Origin: Verrucosispora sp. WMMD573
Lineage (GTDB): Bacteria; Actinomycetota; Actinomycetes; Mycobacteriales; Micromonosporaceae
Length of the DNA: 64,000 nt
NCBI RefSeq assembly: GCF_027497175.1
Contig: NZ_CP114901.1
Coordinates: 620,001-684,000 of the forward strand
Direction of reading: 5' to 3'
Part shown: positions 1 to 13,071 of the stretch, in pieces
Layout: each line of letters begins with the position of its first letter
Numbering within the stretch: the first letter of the stretch is position 1
Notes under the pieces: model-generated
The model's database searches: none
Seen by the model: only the letters and a program-made list of their open reading frames with translations
Told to the model about the DNA's origin: nothing
Made by a program: the position numbers and the translations under genes

Positions 1-223
1 GTTCGCCGCGGACGCGATCCAGCTGATCGCCGACGCGGAGTTGCGGGCCGGCGGACCGAGCGGCGAGGTCGACCGGGACCGCCTCCGCGACGTGCTGGAG
101 ACGTCCCAGATGGATGGTCTGTCCGGTCCGATCCGGATGACGCCGGACAACCACTCCGGGCTGATGCCCCAGGCGCTGACGACTCTGATCGCCCGCAACG
201 GCCGCTGGCGCCTGGCGAGCTGA
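1..223 (+). CDS. ABC-type amino-acid (branched-chain type) substrate-binding protein, C-terminal end (partial)
   Basis: Only the last 73 codons are in the window; the reading frame enters at base 2 and stops with TGA at 221-223. The visible tail contains a segment reading DGLSGPIRMTPDNHSG followed by a GRWRL-like end. This is the usual closing pattern of Peripla_BP_6 binding proteins, where the domain-2 strand reads 'G.tGpi.fd.dnhs'. The protein would be extracytoplasmic and bind a small ligand for an ABC importer, but the ligand cannot be judged from this fragment. The stop lies 16 bases before the convergent permease gene, so no room exists for a separate terminator. The family call is moderately sure. 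Confidence 0.6.
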   Translation, partial: FAADAIQLIADAELRAGGPSGEVDRDRLRDVLETSQMDGLSGPIRMTPDNHSGLMPQALTTLIARNGRWRLAS

Positions 224-239
224 GGGGAGTCGGGGCCGG

Positions 240-1100
240 TCAGCGGCTGGAGGTGGTTTCCCGCAGCCAGGGCAGGCTGCGCCGCTCGACGAGAACCAGC
301 GCGGCGTAGAGCAGGATGCTGACCAGGGCGACGAGGATGATCGCGGCCCAGGCGGTGGCGGTGTCACCGATGCCGGCGTACTGCTGGATCACGTAGCCGA
401 GGCCCCCCTCACCGGCCTGGAACTCACCGATCACCGCACCGATCGCGGCCAGCGGCATGGCGACCTTCAGCCCCACGAAGATCTGTGGGAGCGCGGCCGG
501 AAAGCGGACCTTGCGGAACGTCTGCCAACGGGAGGCGTTCCAGGATCGGGCCAGTTCGGCCAGTTCGGCCGGCGTGGTGGTCAGACCGGTGGCGGTGGAC
601 AGCACGATCGGGAAGAAGCAGAGCAGGAAGACCATCGTGAGGATCGGCTTCTGACCCCAACCGAGCGCCACCACCAGCAGCGGGCCCAGGGTGATCTTCG
701 GCACGGCGTTGACCGCGACCAGCAGCGGGGTGAACATCCGCTCGACCGTCCGGGAGGCCGCCAGCGCCAGACCGATCAGCACCCCGGCCACCGCGGAGAG
801 GGCGAAACCGAGCAGGATCTCACCGGTGGTGGCGACGGTGTGTTCCAGCAGCCGGGCTGGCCGGTCGGAGAACGCCGTGAGCACGTCACCGGGCGGCGGC
901 AGGGCGGCCGGGTGGATCAGCTCCAGCCGGGCCACCAGCCACCAGAGACCGAACGCGACCAGCAGCCCAGCGGCCGGTAGCAGGGTGGCCGTCGTACCCG
1001 AGCGCAGGCCGCCCGCTCGCCACCGTCGGCCCTGCGGTTCGGCCGGGGACTGCTCGGGGGTGAGCGTCGCCTCCGGCTGCCGTGGACGGACGTCGGTCAT
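240..1100 (-). CDS. ABC transporter permease (SsuC/TauC/ThiX-like)
   Basis: 286-residue inner-membrane subunit of a binding-protein-dependent importer (BPD_transp_1 family). About six hydrophobic segments follow a hydrophilic N-terminus of about 40 residues. The cytoplasmic coupling loop is visible near residues 190-225 (ARSWNASRWQTFRKVRFP then ALPQIFVGL), matching the EAA-loop pattern that docks on the ATPase. I chose the ATG at 1098-1100 because AGGAGGAACC lies just upstream; the open frame runs on further upstream but has no comparable site. It lies 98 bases downstream of the lipoprotein gene on the same strand, so the two are probably co-transcribed, with the ATPase partner transcribed divergently at 2492. 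The substrate is unknown: this subfamily moves sulfonates, nitrate, and pyrimidine precursors. Confidence 0.88.
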   Translation of the reverse strand: MTDVRPRQPEATLTPEQSPAEPQGRRWRAGGLRSGTTATLLPAAGLLVAFGLWWLVARLELIHPAALPPPGDVLTAFSDRPARLLEHTVATTGEILLGFALSAVAGVLIGLALAASRTVERMFTPLLVAVNAVPKITLGPLLVVALGWGQKPILTMVFLLCFFPIVLSTATGLTTTPAELAELARSWNASRWQTFRKVRFPAALPQIFVGLKVAMPLAAIGAVIGEFQAGEGGLGYVIQQYAGIGDTATAWAAIILVALVSILLYAALVLVERRSLPWLRETTSSR

Positions 1101-1198
1101 CGGTTCCTCCTGCGGGTTCGGCGCGTGCTGGGGAGCGGGGAGCAGAGCACGCCGCACCGGCGACGCGGTGCGGCGTACTCCGTGCGGTACCGAGCGGC

Positions 1199-2224
1199 TC
1201 AGGCCTTCGGCGCCAGGTTGAAGTCGATGATCTGGTCGGGGGTGAGGTCCGACTTCAGGGCGCCGGCACCGCGCAGGATCGCGATGCTCTTGGCGACCCG
1301 GCCGCTGTCCAGCGTGCCCAGCGCGGTGCCGGAGTTGCTGGAGCGGACGTAGCCGGCCATCAGCTGCAGCTCCGCGGCGGCAGCGGCGGGCACGACCGCC
1401 TCGGCGTTCTTGGCCAGGATCTCGGCCGCTTCCTGCGGGTTGGCCAGGGCGTACTCCAGGCCCTTGAGCAGCGCCTCGGTGAACCGCTTGACCTGCTCCG
1501 GCTTCTCGCTGGCGTACTGCTTGGAGGTGATCAGCACGTTGCCGTAGAGGTCCTGCATCACGTTGCTGTAGGGCAGCAGGACGGCCTTCTTCTTGGTGAC
1601 CGCCTCGATGGTCGGCTGGCCGACCACGAACTGTCCGATGCCGTCTACGGAACCGGAGGCCAGCGTGCCCATCAGGGTCTGCGCCTCGCCGTTGACCCAC
1701 TTCACCTTGGTGTAGTCGATGCCGGCCATCCGCGCGTACGTCGGGAAGAGGTTGCGGACCACCGAGCCGGGGGTGTCGGCGAGAGTCTTGCCCTCCAGGT
1801 CCTTCGGGGTGGTGATGCCCTTGTCGTCGACGGTGGCGATGGCCGCCATGGTGCGCTGCTGGATGGCGGCCACCGCGACGAAGTCCTTGGCGTCACCGTT
1901 GCCGAGCTGGAGCAGCCCACCGGTCAGGTCGATCGGGCCGAACTGCGCCTGACCACCGACGACCGTCTGGATCACGGCGCCGGTGCCCTGCCCCGGCTTG
2001 ATCTCGACGTCGAAGCCGGCGTCCTTGAAGTAGCCCTTCTCCTTGGCCACCCAGGCGTAGGAGTCGCGCCCGAAGTTGCCGAACGAGGTGAGGTAGGTCA
2101 CCTGCTCCAGGGACGATCCGACGTCGTTGCCGTCAGCGTCGTCCGAGCCGCTGCTGCACGCGGAGACCAGGGCGAGCGCGGAGGCCATCGTGGCCGCGGC
2201 GACCGTACGGGTCAGCCTTCTCAT
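1199..2224 (-). CDS. NMT1/THI5-like substrate-binding lipoprotein
   Basis: 341-residue secreted ligand-binding subunit of the adjacent ABC importer. The N-terminus is a lipoprotein signal peptide: basic MRRLTR, an Ala-rich hydrophobic core, then LVSAC with the lipidated Cys at residue 23. The body shows the NMT1/SsuA pattern: a strand before GYFKDAGFDVEI, a GAVIQTVVGGQAQFG loop, and DLEGKTLADTPGS. Such proteins bind sulfonates, nitrate or HMP-type thiamine precursors. The thiamine operon starting at 6.8 kb makes an HMP-like ligand conceivable, but no TPP riboswitch precedes this gene. The start is the ATG after AAGGACAAGGTGCACTG; the longer open frame upstream lacks a signal peptide. Confidence 0.85.
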   Translation of the reverse strand: MRRLTRTVAAATMASALALVSACSSGSDDADGNDVGSSLEQVTYLTSFGNFGRDSYAWVAKEKGYFKDAGFDVEIKPGQGTGAVIQTVVGGQAQFGPIDLTGGLLQLGNGDAKDFVAVAAIQQRTMAAIATVDDKGITTPKDLEGKTLADTPGSVVRNLFPTYARMAGIDYTKVKWVNGEAQTLMGTLASGSVDGIGQFVVGQPTIEAVTKKKAVLLPYSNVMQDLYGNVLITSKQYASEKPEQVKRFTEALLKGLEYALANPQEAAEILAKNAEAVVPAAAAAELQLMAGYVRSSNSGTALGTLDSGRVAKSIAILRGAGALKSDLTPDQIIDFNLAPKA

Positions 2225-2491
2225 CAGTGCACCTTGTCCTTTCCAACCGGGGCGTCGGGCCGCCGGAAGGGAGTTGTCGGGGCGGCACCGGCAGCCGGAT
2301 GGAAGCCGACACCGCGTATCGAGGGGGACTCTCGCGGGCACAGCGTACGAGAACCCCACCTTTGCGACGCCAGGCGTACCGGGTTGCGGAACGGATACAA
2401 AGTGATGTCCACCCCGGACGGTGCGATACGGGACCCAGGCCGGTAGCCTTTGCCGGTTCCTGACTTTCCACTCAGGGGAGGCCCGTCGGCG

Positions 2492-3277
2492 ATGATCCGA
2501 CTCTCCGAGGTGTCGCGCACCTTCGACGGCCGCGCCGGTCGGGTCGAGGCGTTGCGGGGCATCGACCTTGACGTTGCCGAGGGTGAGTTCGTCGCGGTGC
2601 TCGGCCGCTCCGGTTGCGGCAAGTCCACTTTGCTGCGGCTGATCTCCGGTCTGATCCCGGTCACCTCCGGTGCGGTCACCGTCGCCGGCAAGCCGGTCAC
2701 CGGACCGCGCCGGGACATCGCCATGCTGTTCCAGCGGCCGGCCCTGCTGCCGTGGCGGACCGTGCTGGACAACGTCCTGCTGCCGGTGGAGGTCTTCGGC
2801 TGGAAGCGGGCCGCACACCGTGACCGGGCCCGGGACCTGCTCGACGTGGCCGGGTTGTCCGGCTTCGAGAAGCGGCTGCCGCACGAGCTGTCCGGCGGCA
2901 TGCAGCAGCGGGTCTCGCTGTGCCGGTCATTGATCGGCGAACCCCGGGTCATGCTGATGGACGAACCCTTCTCCGCGCTCGACGCGCTCACCCGCGAGGA
3001 ACTCGCCGGCGAACTTCAGCGGGTGCACATGCGCAGCGGCGCGACGGTGGTCTTCGTCACCCACTCCATCGACGAGGCGGTGCTGCTCGCCGACCGGGTG
3101 GTGGTGCTCAGCCCGCGCCCCGGCCGCGTCCGCAAGGTCGTCGAGGTGACTATTCCCCGCCCTCGCACCCTGGGCCGTAACGCCCACCTGGCCGAGGTCG
3201 CCGAGGTCAGTGCCGACCTGCACGAACTACTGATGGAGCGCGACCAGCCAGCGGCGGCCGGTACGGAGGGACGATAA
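2492..3277 (+). CDS. ABC transporter ATP-binding protein (SsuB/TauB type)
   Basis: 261-residue cytoplasmic ATPase that would energise the permease at 240-1100. Walker A GRSGCGKST is at 38-46, the Q-loop Gln at 81, the signature LSGGMQQR at 133-140, Walker B VMLMDEP at 153-159, the D-loop SALD at 161-164, and the switch His in VTHS at 191. All catalytic residues are intact. The sequence FQRPALLPWRTVLDN after the Q-loop is typical of the nitrate/sulfonate/taurine subfamily. Start ATG at 2492 follows AGGGGAGG at 10-17 bases; a TTG at 2450 is in frame but lacks such a site. The next gene starts 2 bases after the stop codon, indicating an operon with the oxidoreductase and cupin. Confidence 0.92.
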   Translation: MIRLSEVSRTFDGRAGRVEALRGIDLDVAEGEFVAVLGRSGCGKSTLLRLISGLIPVTSGAVTVAGKPVTGPRRDIAMLFQRPALLPWRTVLDNVLLPVEVFGWKRAAHRDRARDLLDVAGLSGFEKRLPHELSGGMQQRVSLCRSLIGEPRVMLMDEPFSALDALTREELAGELQRVHMRSGATVVFVTHSIDEAVLLADRVVVLSPRPGRVRKVVEVTIPRPRTLGRNAHLAEVAEVSADLHELLMERDQPAAAGTEGR

Positions 3278-3279
3278 GC

Positions 3280-4230
3280 ATGCGGGTGGCCGTCTTCACG
3301 GAGCCGCACCGGGGTGCCAGCTACGACGATCAGCTCCGCTTCGCCCGGCTCGCCGAGCAGGGCGGCTTCGACGCCTTCCTCCGGGCCGACCACTACCAGT
3401 CCATGGGGGACGAACCCGCCCTACCCGGCCCGACCGACGCCTGGCTGACCCTGGCGGCGCTCGCCCGGGAGACCAGCCGGATCCGGCTGGGCACGTTGGT
3501 CACCTCGGCGACGTTCCGGCTACCCGGTCCGCTGGCGGTGATGGTGGCCCAGGTCGACCAGATGAGTGGTGGGCGGGTCGAGTTGGGCATCGGCGCCGGT
3601 TGGTACGCGCGGGAGCACGTCTCGTACGGCATCCCGTTTCCCAGCACCAACGAACGCTTCGACCGCCTCGCCGAACAGCTCGAAGTGATCACCGGCCTCT
3701 GGCGCACCCCGTCCGGCGGGACTTTCAGCTACGTCGGCGACCACTACCGGCTCACCGAATCACCGGCCCTGCCCAAACCGGTGCAGACCCCCGGCCCTCC
3801 GGTGATCGTCGGAGGCCGGGGCCCCAAGCGCACCCCGGAGCTCGCCGCCCGGTACGCCGACGAGTTCAACATCCCCTTCACCAGCGTCGAACAGGCCCGC
3901 GAGGCGTACGAGCGGGTCCAGGAGGCCAGTCAGCGGATCGACCGCCCCGGCACCGGGCGTCGGCCGTTGACGCTCTCCGCCGGCATCGTGGTGGCGATCG
4001 GGCGTACCGACAGCGAGGCTCGCCGGCGAGCGGCCCCGCTGCACGTCAAGAGTGCTCTACCGCCCGAGGACCCGGTGGTCGGCTCACCGCAGCAACTGGT
4101 CGATCGGATCGGCGAGTTCGCGGCGATCGGCGCCACCCGGGTACATCTACGCCTGATCGATCTCACCGACCTGGACCACCTGGAACTGATCGCTGCCGAG
4201 GTGCTCCCCCGACTGGACGGAACCCGATGA
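3280..4230 (+). CDS. LLM-class oxidoreductase, probably F420-dependent
   Basis: 316-residue luciferase-like TIM-barrel protein. Features seen include MRVAVFTEPHRG at the start, RADHYQSMGDEP around 36-47, IRLGTLVTSATFRLPGPLAV after the third strand, GRVELGIGAGWYAREH around 99-114, and the phosphate-binding PVIVGGRGPKRTPELAARYADE in the C-terminal half. The GIGAGW-[YH] motif is the hallmark of the F420-using LLM subgroup common in actinobacteria. The reaction is unknown; family members do hydride transfer on ketones, imines or heterocycles, or oxidative cleavage. It sits between an importer ATPase and a cupin, so a role in modifying the imported compound is a reasonable inference. RBS GGAGGGACG precedes the ATG. 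Confidence 0.85.
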   Translation: MRVAVFTEPHRGASYDDQLRFARLAEQGGFDAFLRADHYQSMGDEPALPGPTDAWLTLAALARETSRIRLGTLVTSATFRLPGPLAVMVAQVDQMSGGRVELGIGAGWYAREHVSYGIPFPSTNERFDRLAEQLEVITGLWRTPSGGTFSYVGDHYRLTESPALPKPVQTPGPPVIVGGRGPKRTPELAARYADEFNIPFTSVEQAREAYERVQEASQRIDRPGTGRRPLTLSAGIVVAIGRTDSEARRRAAPLHVKSALPPEDPVVGSPQQLVDRIGEFAAIGATRVHLRLIDLTDLDHLELIAAEVLPRLDGTR

Positions 4231-4556
4231 CCGAGACACCACCCGACGTTGCCGCGCCGGACGCCGAGCCGACGCTCGGTCCGGTCGGGCAGGAGATCGT
4301 CTTCGAGAACGACCGGGTCCGGGTCTGGCACATCCGGCTGGAGCCCGGTGAGGGTCAGCCGTTGCACCGCCATGAACACCCCTATCTCGTGGTGGCCGTC
4401 CAGGGCGCCAAGAACGTCGTGCAGACGATCGACGGTGCGCGGATCGACGCCGACGAGCCGACCGGCGGGGTGGTCTATCGCGATCCGGGCGCCGTGCATA
4501 TGCTCACCAACGTCGGCGACACGACATACCTGGCCCGGCTGGTCGAGCTCAAGTAG
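4227..4556 (+). CDS. Small cupin-domain protein
   Basis: 109 residues. The double-stranded beta-helix motif 1 is clear: EPGEGQPLHRHEHPYLVVAV supplies H/H/E-like metal ligands around residues 44-56. Motif 2 is weaker: DPGAVHMLTNVG near 90. The single-domain size fits monomeric cupins that act as dioxygenases, isomerases or simple binding proteins, so the reaction cannot be named. Its ATG overlaps the stop of the LLM gene (ATGA), which implies translational coupling and a shared pathway. It closes the ATPase-LLM-cupin operon; no hairpin terminator was seen before the next gene. Confidence 0.8.
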   Translation: MTETPPDVAAPDAEPTLGPVGQEIVFENDRVRVWHIRLEPGEGQPLHRHEHPYLVVAVQGAKNVVQTIDGARIDADEPTGGVVYRDPGAVHMLTNVGDTTYLARLVELK

Positions 4557-4634
4557 ACCCGCCGCGAGCAGGTCGTACGTTCGTCCACGGCGTGCCGGTG
4601 GCGATCGGTGGCGACGGACCGTAACGTGCCGGTC

Positions 4635-6710
4635 ATGGCCCATCGGACATCGAGCCGACTACTGTTCACCGCGTTCGGCGTCAGCCTGCTGGCCGGCGCC
4701 GGTCAGCTCGGCCTCGCCTTCGGCTTCGGCATCGTCCGACTCACCGGAAGCTTCACCGGCGCGAGCATCAACCAGTGGCCAGCTCAGCTCGTCTGGGCCG
4801 GCTGGTTCGCCACGAACGCCGCCGTGATCGGTGCCGTGCTCACCGAGCGCCTGGCCCGCCACGGCGGGCAGCTCACCGGCGCCCCACGGCAACTGGCCGT
4901 GGCGGGCAGCGCCGCGCTGGGCGCCACGGTCGTGGCGCCGCTGTGCATGCAGCCGGCCCGTAACGCCGAGCTCATCTCGGTCGATCCGGTCTGGGCCGTG
5001 GCCATCTGTGCCGGACTCGGCGCGGTGGTCGGTGCCGGTGCCGCGCTGGCCGTGCTGGTCCGGCCGCCCTTCGCCTGGAACATGGCAGCGGTGGCCGCAG
5101 CGGTCTGGCTACTGGCGTTACTGTCCGTGCTGCCGTCGCTGGGAGCGAGCGGCCCGCTGACCCCGGTGCGCCTCGGCGTGCTGGAGCCGGCCTGGCTCGC
5201 CGCCGGCACCGCACAGCAACTGGCGCTGCTGATCCTGCCGATGGTCACCCTGCTGGCCGGCGCGGCGACCGCGGCGGCGGCCCGGTGGCGAGGACATCCT
5301 CCGCTGGTCAGTGGGCCCAGCGGGGTCGCCGGACCGGTGCTGGTGGCGTTCGCCTATCTGGCCGCCGGCCCGGGTGACACGGGCGACCGGTACCAGTTGA
5401 CCCCCTACTACGCGGCGCTGATCGCGGTGCTGGTCGGCGCGCTCGGTTCGGCTGCGGCAGCCCTACTGCCCTGGCCGCTCACCGGCCGGCTCACCCACCG
5501 GGCGGCCACGCCCACCAGCGGGGAGGCCACGCCCACCAGCGGGACCGTCATCGAGCCGACCGCCATCCTCCAACCGTTGCCGTCGCCCCCAACGCTTGCC
5601 ACGTCGACCGGGGACTCGACCGGCGCGACGCCCACCTCGACGCACCCGGTCACCGTCGACAGCGGCACCGAGCCCGACCACCTGACCGGTGGTAACCGCC
5701 CCGACGACGGTTTTCGGGCCGCCGCCTCCGACGGCTCACCGCCGCACTGGCACTGGCCGGTCGCACACACCGATCCGTCCGCCGCCGCGACCACGTCCGT
5801 AGCCGGCGACGCGGCTGTCCCCGGCCAGGCCGTCGCCGTCACCGCATCACCGGCAGCCGCGCCGACCGACGGCGACGGCGACGGCGACGGCGAACGGTCC
5901 CGGGACGACGTACGCACCGACGACGCGGCACGCTCCGTCGACAGCGAAGACAGCGGCGAGCGGAGCGAGCGGGAGCCGGATCGCGAAGCGGGGGTGCGGG
6001 AGACGGCCGGGCAGTCCGAGGCGGCCACCGACCCGGCCCCGGTGGGCGACGGCAGCGACCTGCCCCGGCCGGCACCGGCCACGGCGGAGGCCGATGCCCC
6101 GGCTGTTCCCACCGGGAAGACTCCGACGCCCCGCCGCGCCCGCACCCCCCGCACGCCGGCCCTCTCAGCGGACCCGCCGACCACGACAGCGATGGCACCG
6201 CCGGCCCCGGCCCCGGCCCCGGCCCCGGCCCCGGCCCCGGCCCCGGCGGATGGTGCCGGAGACCCGGCGGCGGAGGTGTCACCCGAGGCGGCACCGCAGC
6301 CTCGGCAACGACTCGCGCTGCCCGACCTCGGTCGCACGCCGGCCGAGCCCGCTACGCCCGAATCATCCGGCATCACCGCGGCTCTGCCGGAGACCCCGGA
6401 GGTCTCCATCGAGCCGGCGGCCACCGCCCGTGACCTTACGGCCGCCTTCACGAAGCCGCCTGCGGCCCGGGCCGAGGACGTCCAGCCGGACGGCGAAGCG
6501 GAGAAGAGCCGACGTGGGCTGTTCCGACGCGGCAGGTCCCGGTCCACCGAGAATGCCGCGACCGAGCAGGACGAACCGCTGCCCGCTCAGGACGAGGAGT
6601 ACGTCGACTGGGTCGCCGGGCTCAGCCGGCCGTTGGACGACGACGAGCCCACGCCGCCGAAGGGACCACGCCGCTCCCTGCGTTCGACGGGGCGGCACCA
6701 CCGACGCTGA
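4635..6710 (+). CDS. Polytopic membrane protein with long Pro/Ala/Asp-rich C-terminal tail
   Basis: 691 residues from ATG 4635; an in-frame GTG at 4608 would add nine. The first 300 or so residues hold eight or nine hydrophobic helices. The rest is low-complexity and hydrophilic: an ATPTSGEATPTSG tandem repeat, an Asp-Gly run (DGDGDGDGE), a run of eight Pro-Ala units, and a basic C-terminus. I recognise no family. No Shine-Dalgarno precedes the ATG, but a TAACGT hexamer ends 7 bases before it, which would put transcription start on the ATG, a leaderless arrangement common in actinobacteria. The tail may be cytoplasmic and disordered. Function unknown. Confidence 0.75.
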   Translation: MAHRTSSRLLFTAFGVSLLAGAGQLGLAFGFGIVRLTGSFTGASINQWPAQLVWAGWFATNAAVIGAVLTERLARHGGQLTGAPRQLAVAGSAALGATVVAPLCMQPARNAELISVDPVWAVAICAGLGAVVGAGAALAVLVRPPFAWNMAAVAAAVWLLALLSVLPSLGASGPLTPVRLGVLEPAWLAAGTAQQLALLILPMVTLLAGAATAAAARWRGHPPLVSGPSGVAGPVLVAFAYLAAGPGDTGDRYQLTPYYAALIAVLVGALGSAAAALLPWPLTGRLTHRAATPTSGEATPTSGTVIEPTAILQPLPSPPTLATSTGDSTGATPTSTHPVTVDSGTEPDHLTGGNRPDDGFRAAASDGSPPHWHWPVAHTDPSAAATTSVAGDAAVPGQAVAVTASPAAAPTDGDGDGDGERSRDDVRTDDAARSVDSEDSGERSEREPDREAGVRETAGQSEAATDPAPVGDGSDLPRPAPATAEADAPAVPTGKTPTPRRARTPRTPALSADPPTTTAMAPPAPAPAPAPAPAPAPADGAGDPAAEVSPEAAPQPRQRLALPDLGRTPAEPATPESSGITAALPETPEVSIEPAATARDLTAAFTKPPAARAEDVQPDGEAEKSRRGLFRRGRSRSTENAATEQDEPLPAQDEEYVDWVAGLSRPLDDDEPTPPKGPRRSLRSTGRHHRR
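5508..5544 (+). repeat. Short tandem repeat in the membrane-protein gene (ATPTSG x2)
   Basis: Two adjacent copies of GCCACGCCCACCAGCGGG separated by a GAG codon encode ATPTSG-E-ATPTSG at the border between the membrane domain and the disordered tail. Codon-exact identity suggests recent slippage duplication. Confidence 0.7.
6199..6249 (+). repeat. Pro-Ala codon microsatellite
   Basis: A hexanucleotide CCGGCC/CCGGCG array (GCCCCG units) encodes about eight Pro-Ala dipeptides in the tail of the membrane protein. A shorter GACGGC array (Asp-Gly, four units) lies at 5869-5892. Both are likely length-variable between strains. Confidence 0.8.
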
Positions 6711-6789
6711 GGCACCCGCCCGCGCACCCGGATCCGCCGGTCCCGAGCGGCGTGTTCACCTTCAGTGACCGTCAGAGAGCGGTAGGGGC

Positions 6790-6833
6790 GCTCCAGGTCT
6801 GGGTGACATGATCATGTCACCCAGACCTGGAGC
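6790..6833. terminator. 44-bp perfect palindrome between convergent genes
   Basis: The sequence from 6790 to 6833 equals its own reverse complement with no mismatch and no spacer: 22-base arms from GCTCCAGGTC to GTGACATGA meeting at the central GATC. In RNA it folds into a stem of about 20 bp from either strand. It lies between the stop of the plus-strand membrane-protein gene and the stop of thiC, so a bidirectional transcription terminator is the simplest reading; there is no U tract, as is usual in actinobacteria. Confidence 0.8.
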
Positions 6834-6866
6834 ACTGGCGTCTCGCCCGTTCGCCGCCCGGAGCGG

Positions 6867-11259
<4,393 letters not shown>

Positions 11260-11269
<10 letters not shown>

Positions 11270-12441
11270 GAGTCGTCCTCCGTCGAGTGCGGAAAAGTGC
11301 GAGCGGCCGTTGCGCCCACGACGCCGGGTGAGTCGGCGAACCGGTCCGGCCGGAAGGGTGCCAGCAGTGCGTCGGAGTTGCCGTCCCCCGTGATCAAGTC
11401 GGTGATCATGTCTGCGGTGACCGGAGTCAGCACGATCCCGTGCCGGTGGTGGCCGGTGGCGACCAGGACCCCCGGCCGCCCCGGTAACGGGCCCAGGATC
11501 GGCGCGTTGTCCGGCGTGCCCGGACGCAGCCCCGCCAGCGTCTCGACCAGGTCGTACTCGGCGATCTCCGGCAGCAGGTCGACGGCGGCCCGCAGCAGCC
11601 GCAGCACCGCTCCGGCGGAGACACCGAGGTCGGAGCGCTCTTCGACGGTCGCACCGACGACCACCTCACCGCTGTCGCGCGGCACGAGGTAGACGTGCTC
11701 GCCGTCGGCGTACCCCCGGATCACGTGCCGGAAGCCTGGCGGCCCGCCATCGGGCGCGCGCAGCCGCAGCACCTGGCCCTTCACCGGACGGACCGGCAGA
11801 CCGGTCAGGGCCGCGCTGCCGCAGCCGGCGGCGACCACCGTCGCGCCGGCCGCGACGTCGGACAGCCGGCGTACCGGCTCGGCGACCAGCACCGCGCCCG
11901 CCCGCTCCGCCGCCAGCCGCAGCGCCGGCACCAGCCGGCGCGGGTCGACCTGATGGTCGGTGGCGGCGAGCGCGCCGCCACGCACCCGGGGCGCCAGCGC
12001 CGGCTCGCGCTCGCGCAGCGGCGACGGGCGCAGCGGCGTCACCGGCAACCCCAACTCCTGCTGGTACGCCCAGAGCCGACGCGCCTCGGCGAGGTCGTCG
12101 GTGGTCAGCCCGACCATCAGGGTGCCTTCGGTCCGGTAGCCGATGTCGGTGCCGGTCACCTCGGTCAGTTCGGCGGCGAACCCGGGCCAGCGGCCGGCCG
12201 ACTCGGTAAGCAGGGCGGTCAGCTCCCGCTCGCCGAAGTACGCCTCGGCGACCGGTGCCAGCATGCCGGCGGCCACCTGCGAGGCACCCGACCCGGGCGC
12301 CGGATCGTGCACGACCACCCGCAACCCGCGCGCCGCGCACCGCCAGGCGACCGCCCACCCGATCGGCCCGCCCCCCACGACTGCCACGTCGGGGCGGCGC
12401 GGTGGCACCACACCGCTGGTGGCCGGGCGTCCGGTCAACAT
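11260..12441 (-). CDS. thiO: Glycine oxidase ThiO
   Basis: 393-residue FAD-dependent amine oxidase (DAO family) making dehydroglycine/iminoacetate for thiazole formation. The FAD-binding Rossmann motif VAVVGGGPIGWAVAWR is near residues 20-35. Further family segments are GSGASQVAAGMLAP, VKGQVLRL and, near the C-terminus, VLVATGHHRHGIVLTP. ATG at 12439-12441 overlaps the thiE stop by seven bases; the open frame upstream of it is only a shadow of thiE. Confidence 0.94.
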
Positions 12442-13061
12442 GTCAGCGCCCGAACCAGCTCGGCGGCGGCGCGGGCGGGATCGGTGGCTCCGGAGAGCGC
12501 ACCGACCACCGCCACCCCGTACGCGCCGGCGGCCCGCAACTCGGGCACGTCCGCCGCCGTCACCCCACCGATGGCGATCACCGGTACCTCGACCGACTCG
12601 ACCACCGCCCGAACACCGGCCGCGCCGATCGGCGGGGGCAGCCCGTCCTTGGTGGCGGTGACACGGCACGGTCCCACGCCCAGGTAGCTAGCTCCGGCGG
12701 TGACCGCGGCAAGCGCGGTTGCCGGTTCCCGCGCGGTGGCACCCAGCACCGCCGTCGGGCCGAGCACCTCCCGGGCCGCCGCCACGGGCAGGTCGTCGGC
12801 ACCGACGTGACCACCGGCGGCGCCGGTGGCCAAGGCCACGTGCAGTCGGTCGTTGACCAGGCAGGGCACCCGGTACGGCCTAACCAGGGCCAACACCTGC
12901 CGGGTCAGCTCGTACGTCTGCCGGTCGGTGGCGCAGTCCTCGACGCGGACCTGAACCACCAGTTGCTTGTGGACCACCGGGAGCACGGCCCGCAGCACGG
13001 CGAGCGGATCCCGCCCGGGTCGGGTGTCGGTGATCAGATGCAGTCGCCCCAGGGACGGCAC
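12435..13061 (-). CDS. thiE: Thiamine-phosphate synthase ThiE, first gene of the operon
   Basis: 208 residues, normal ThiE length. Condenses HMP-PP with thiazole phosphate. Seen: LHLITDTR at the start, the metal-binding VNDRLHVALA and GHVGADDLP, GASYLGVGPCRVTATKDG with the T-x-T-K motif, and the phosphate loop IAIGGV. One position departs from the family: where most enzymes have QxREK, this one reads VQVRVEDC, so the pyrophosphate-contacting Lys appears replaced by Glu. GTG start at 13059-13061 follows GGGAGGAGTGTTGCC, which is also the end of the TPP riboswitch, so translation of this gene is directly exposed to riboswitch folding. Confidence 0.88.
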   Translation of the reverse strand: MPSLGRLHLITDTRPGRDPLAVLRAVLPVVHKQLVVQVRVEDCATDRQTYELTRQVLALVRPYRVPCLVNDRLHVALATGAAGGHVGADDLPVAAAREVLGPTAVLGATAREPATALAAVTAGASYLGVGPCRVTATKDGLPPPIGAAGVRAVVESVEVPVIAIGGVTAADVPELRAAGAYGVAVVGALSGATDPARAAAELVRALTC

Positions 13062-13071
13062 GGCAACACTC

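Noticed and set aside
2225..2491. Search for a TPP or other riboswitch between the divergent importer transcripts
   Set aside because: None of the conserved TPP blocks (CTGAGA, ACCTGATC..GGGTAATGCC) is found on either strand, and no other class could be supported. Only weak -10-like hexamers (e.g. TAGCCT at 2444-2449) are seen.
6199..6249. Possible CRISPR-like or satellite array
   Set aside because: The periodicity is six bases, entirely in frame, encoding Pro-Ala. There are no spacers.
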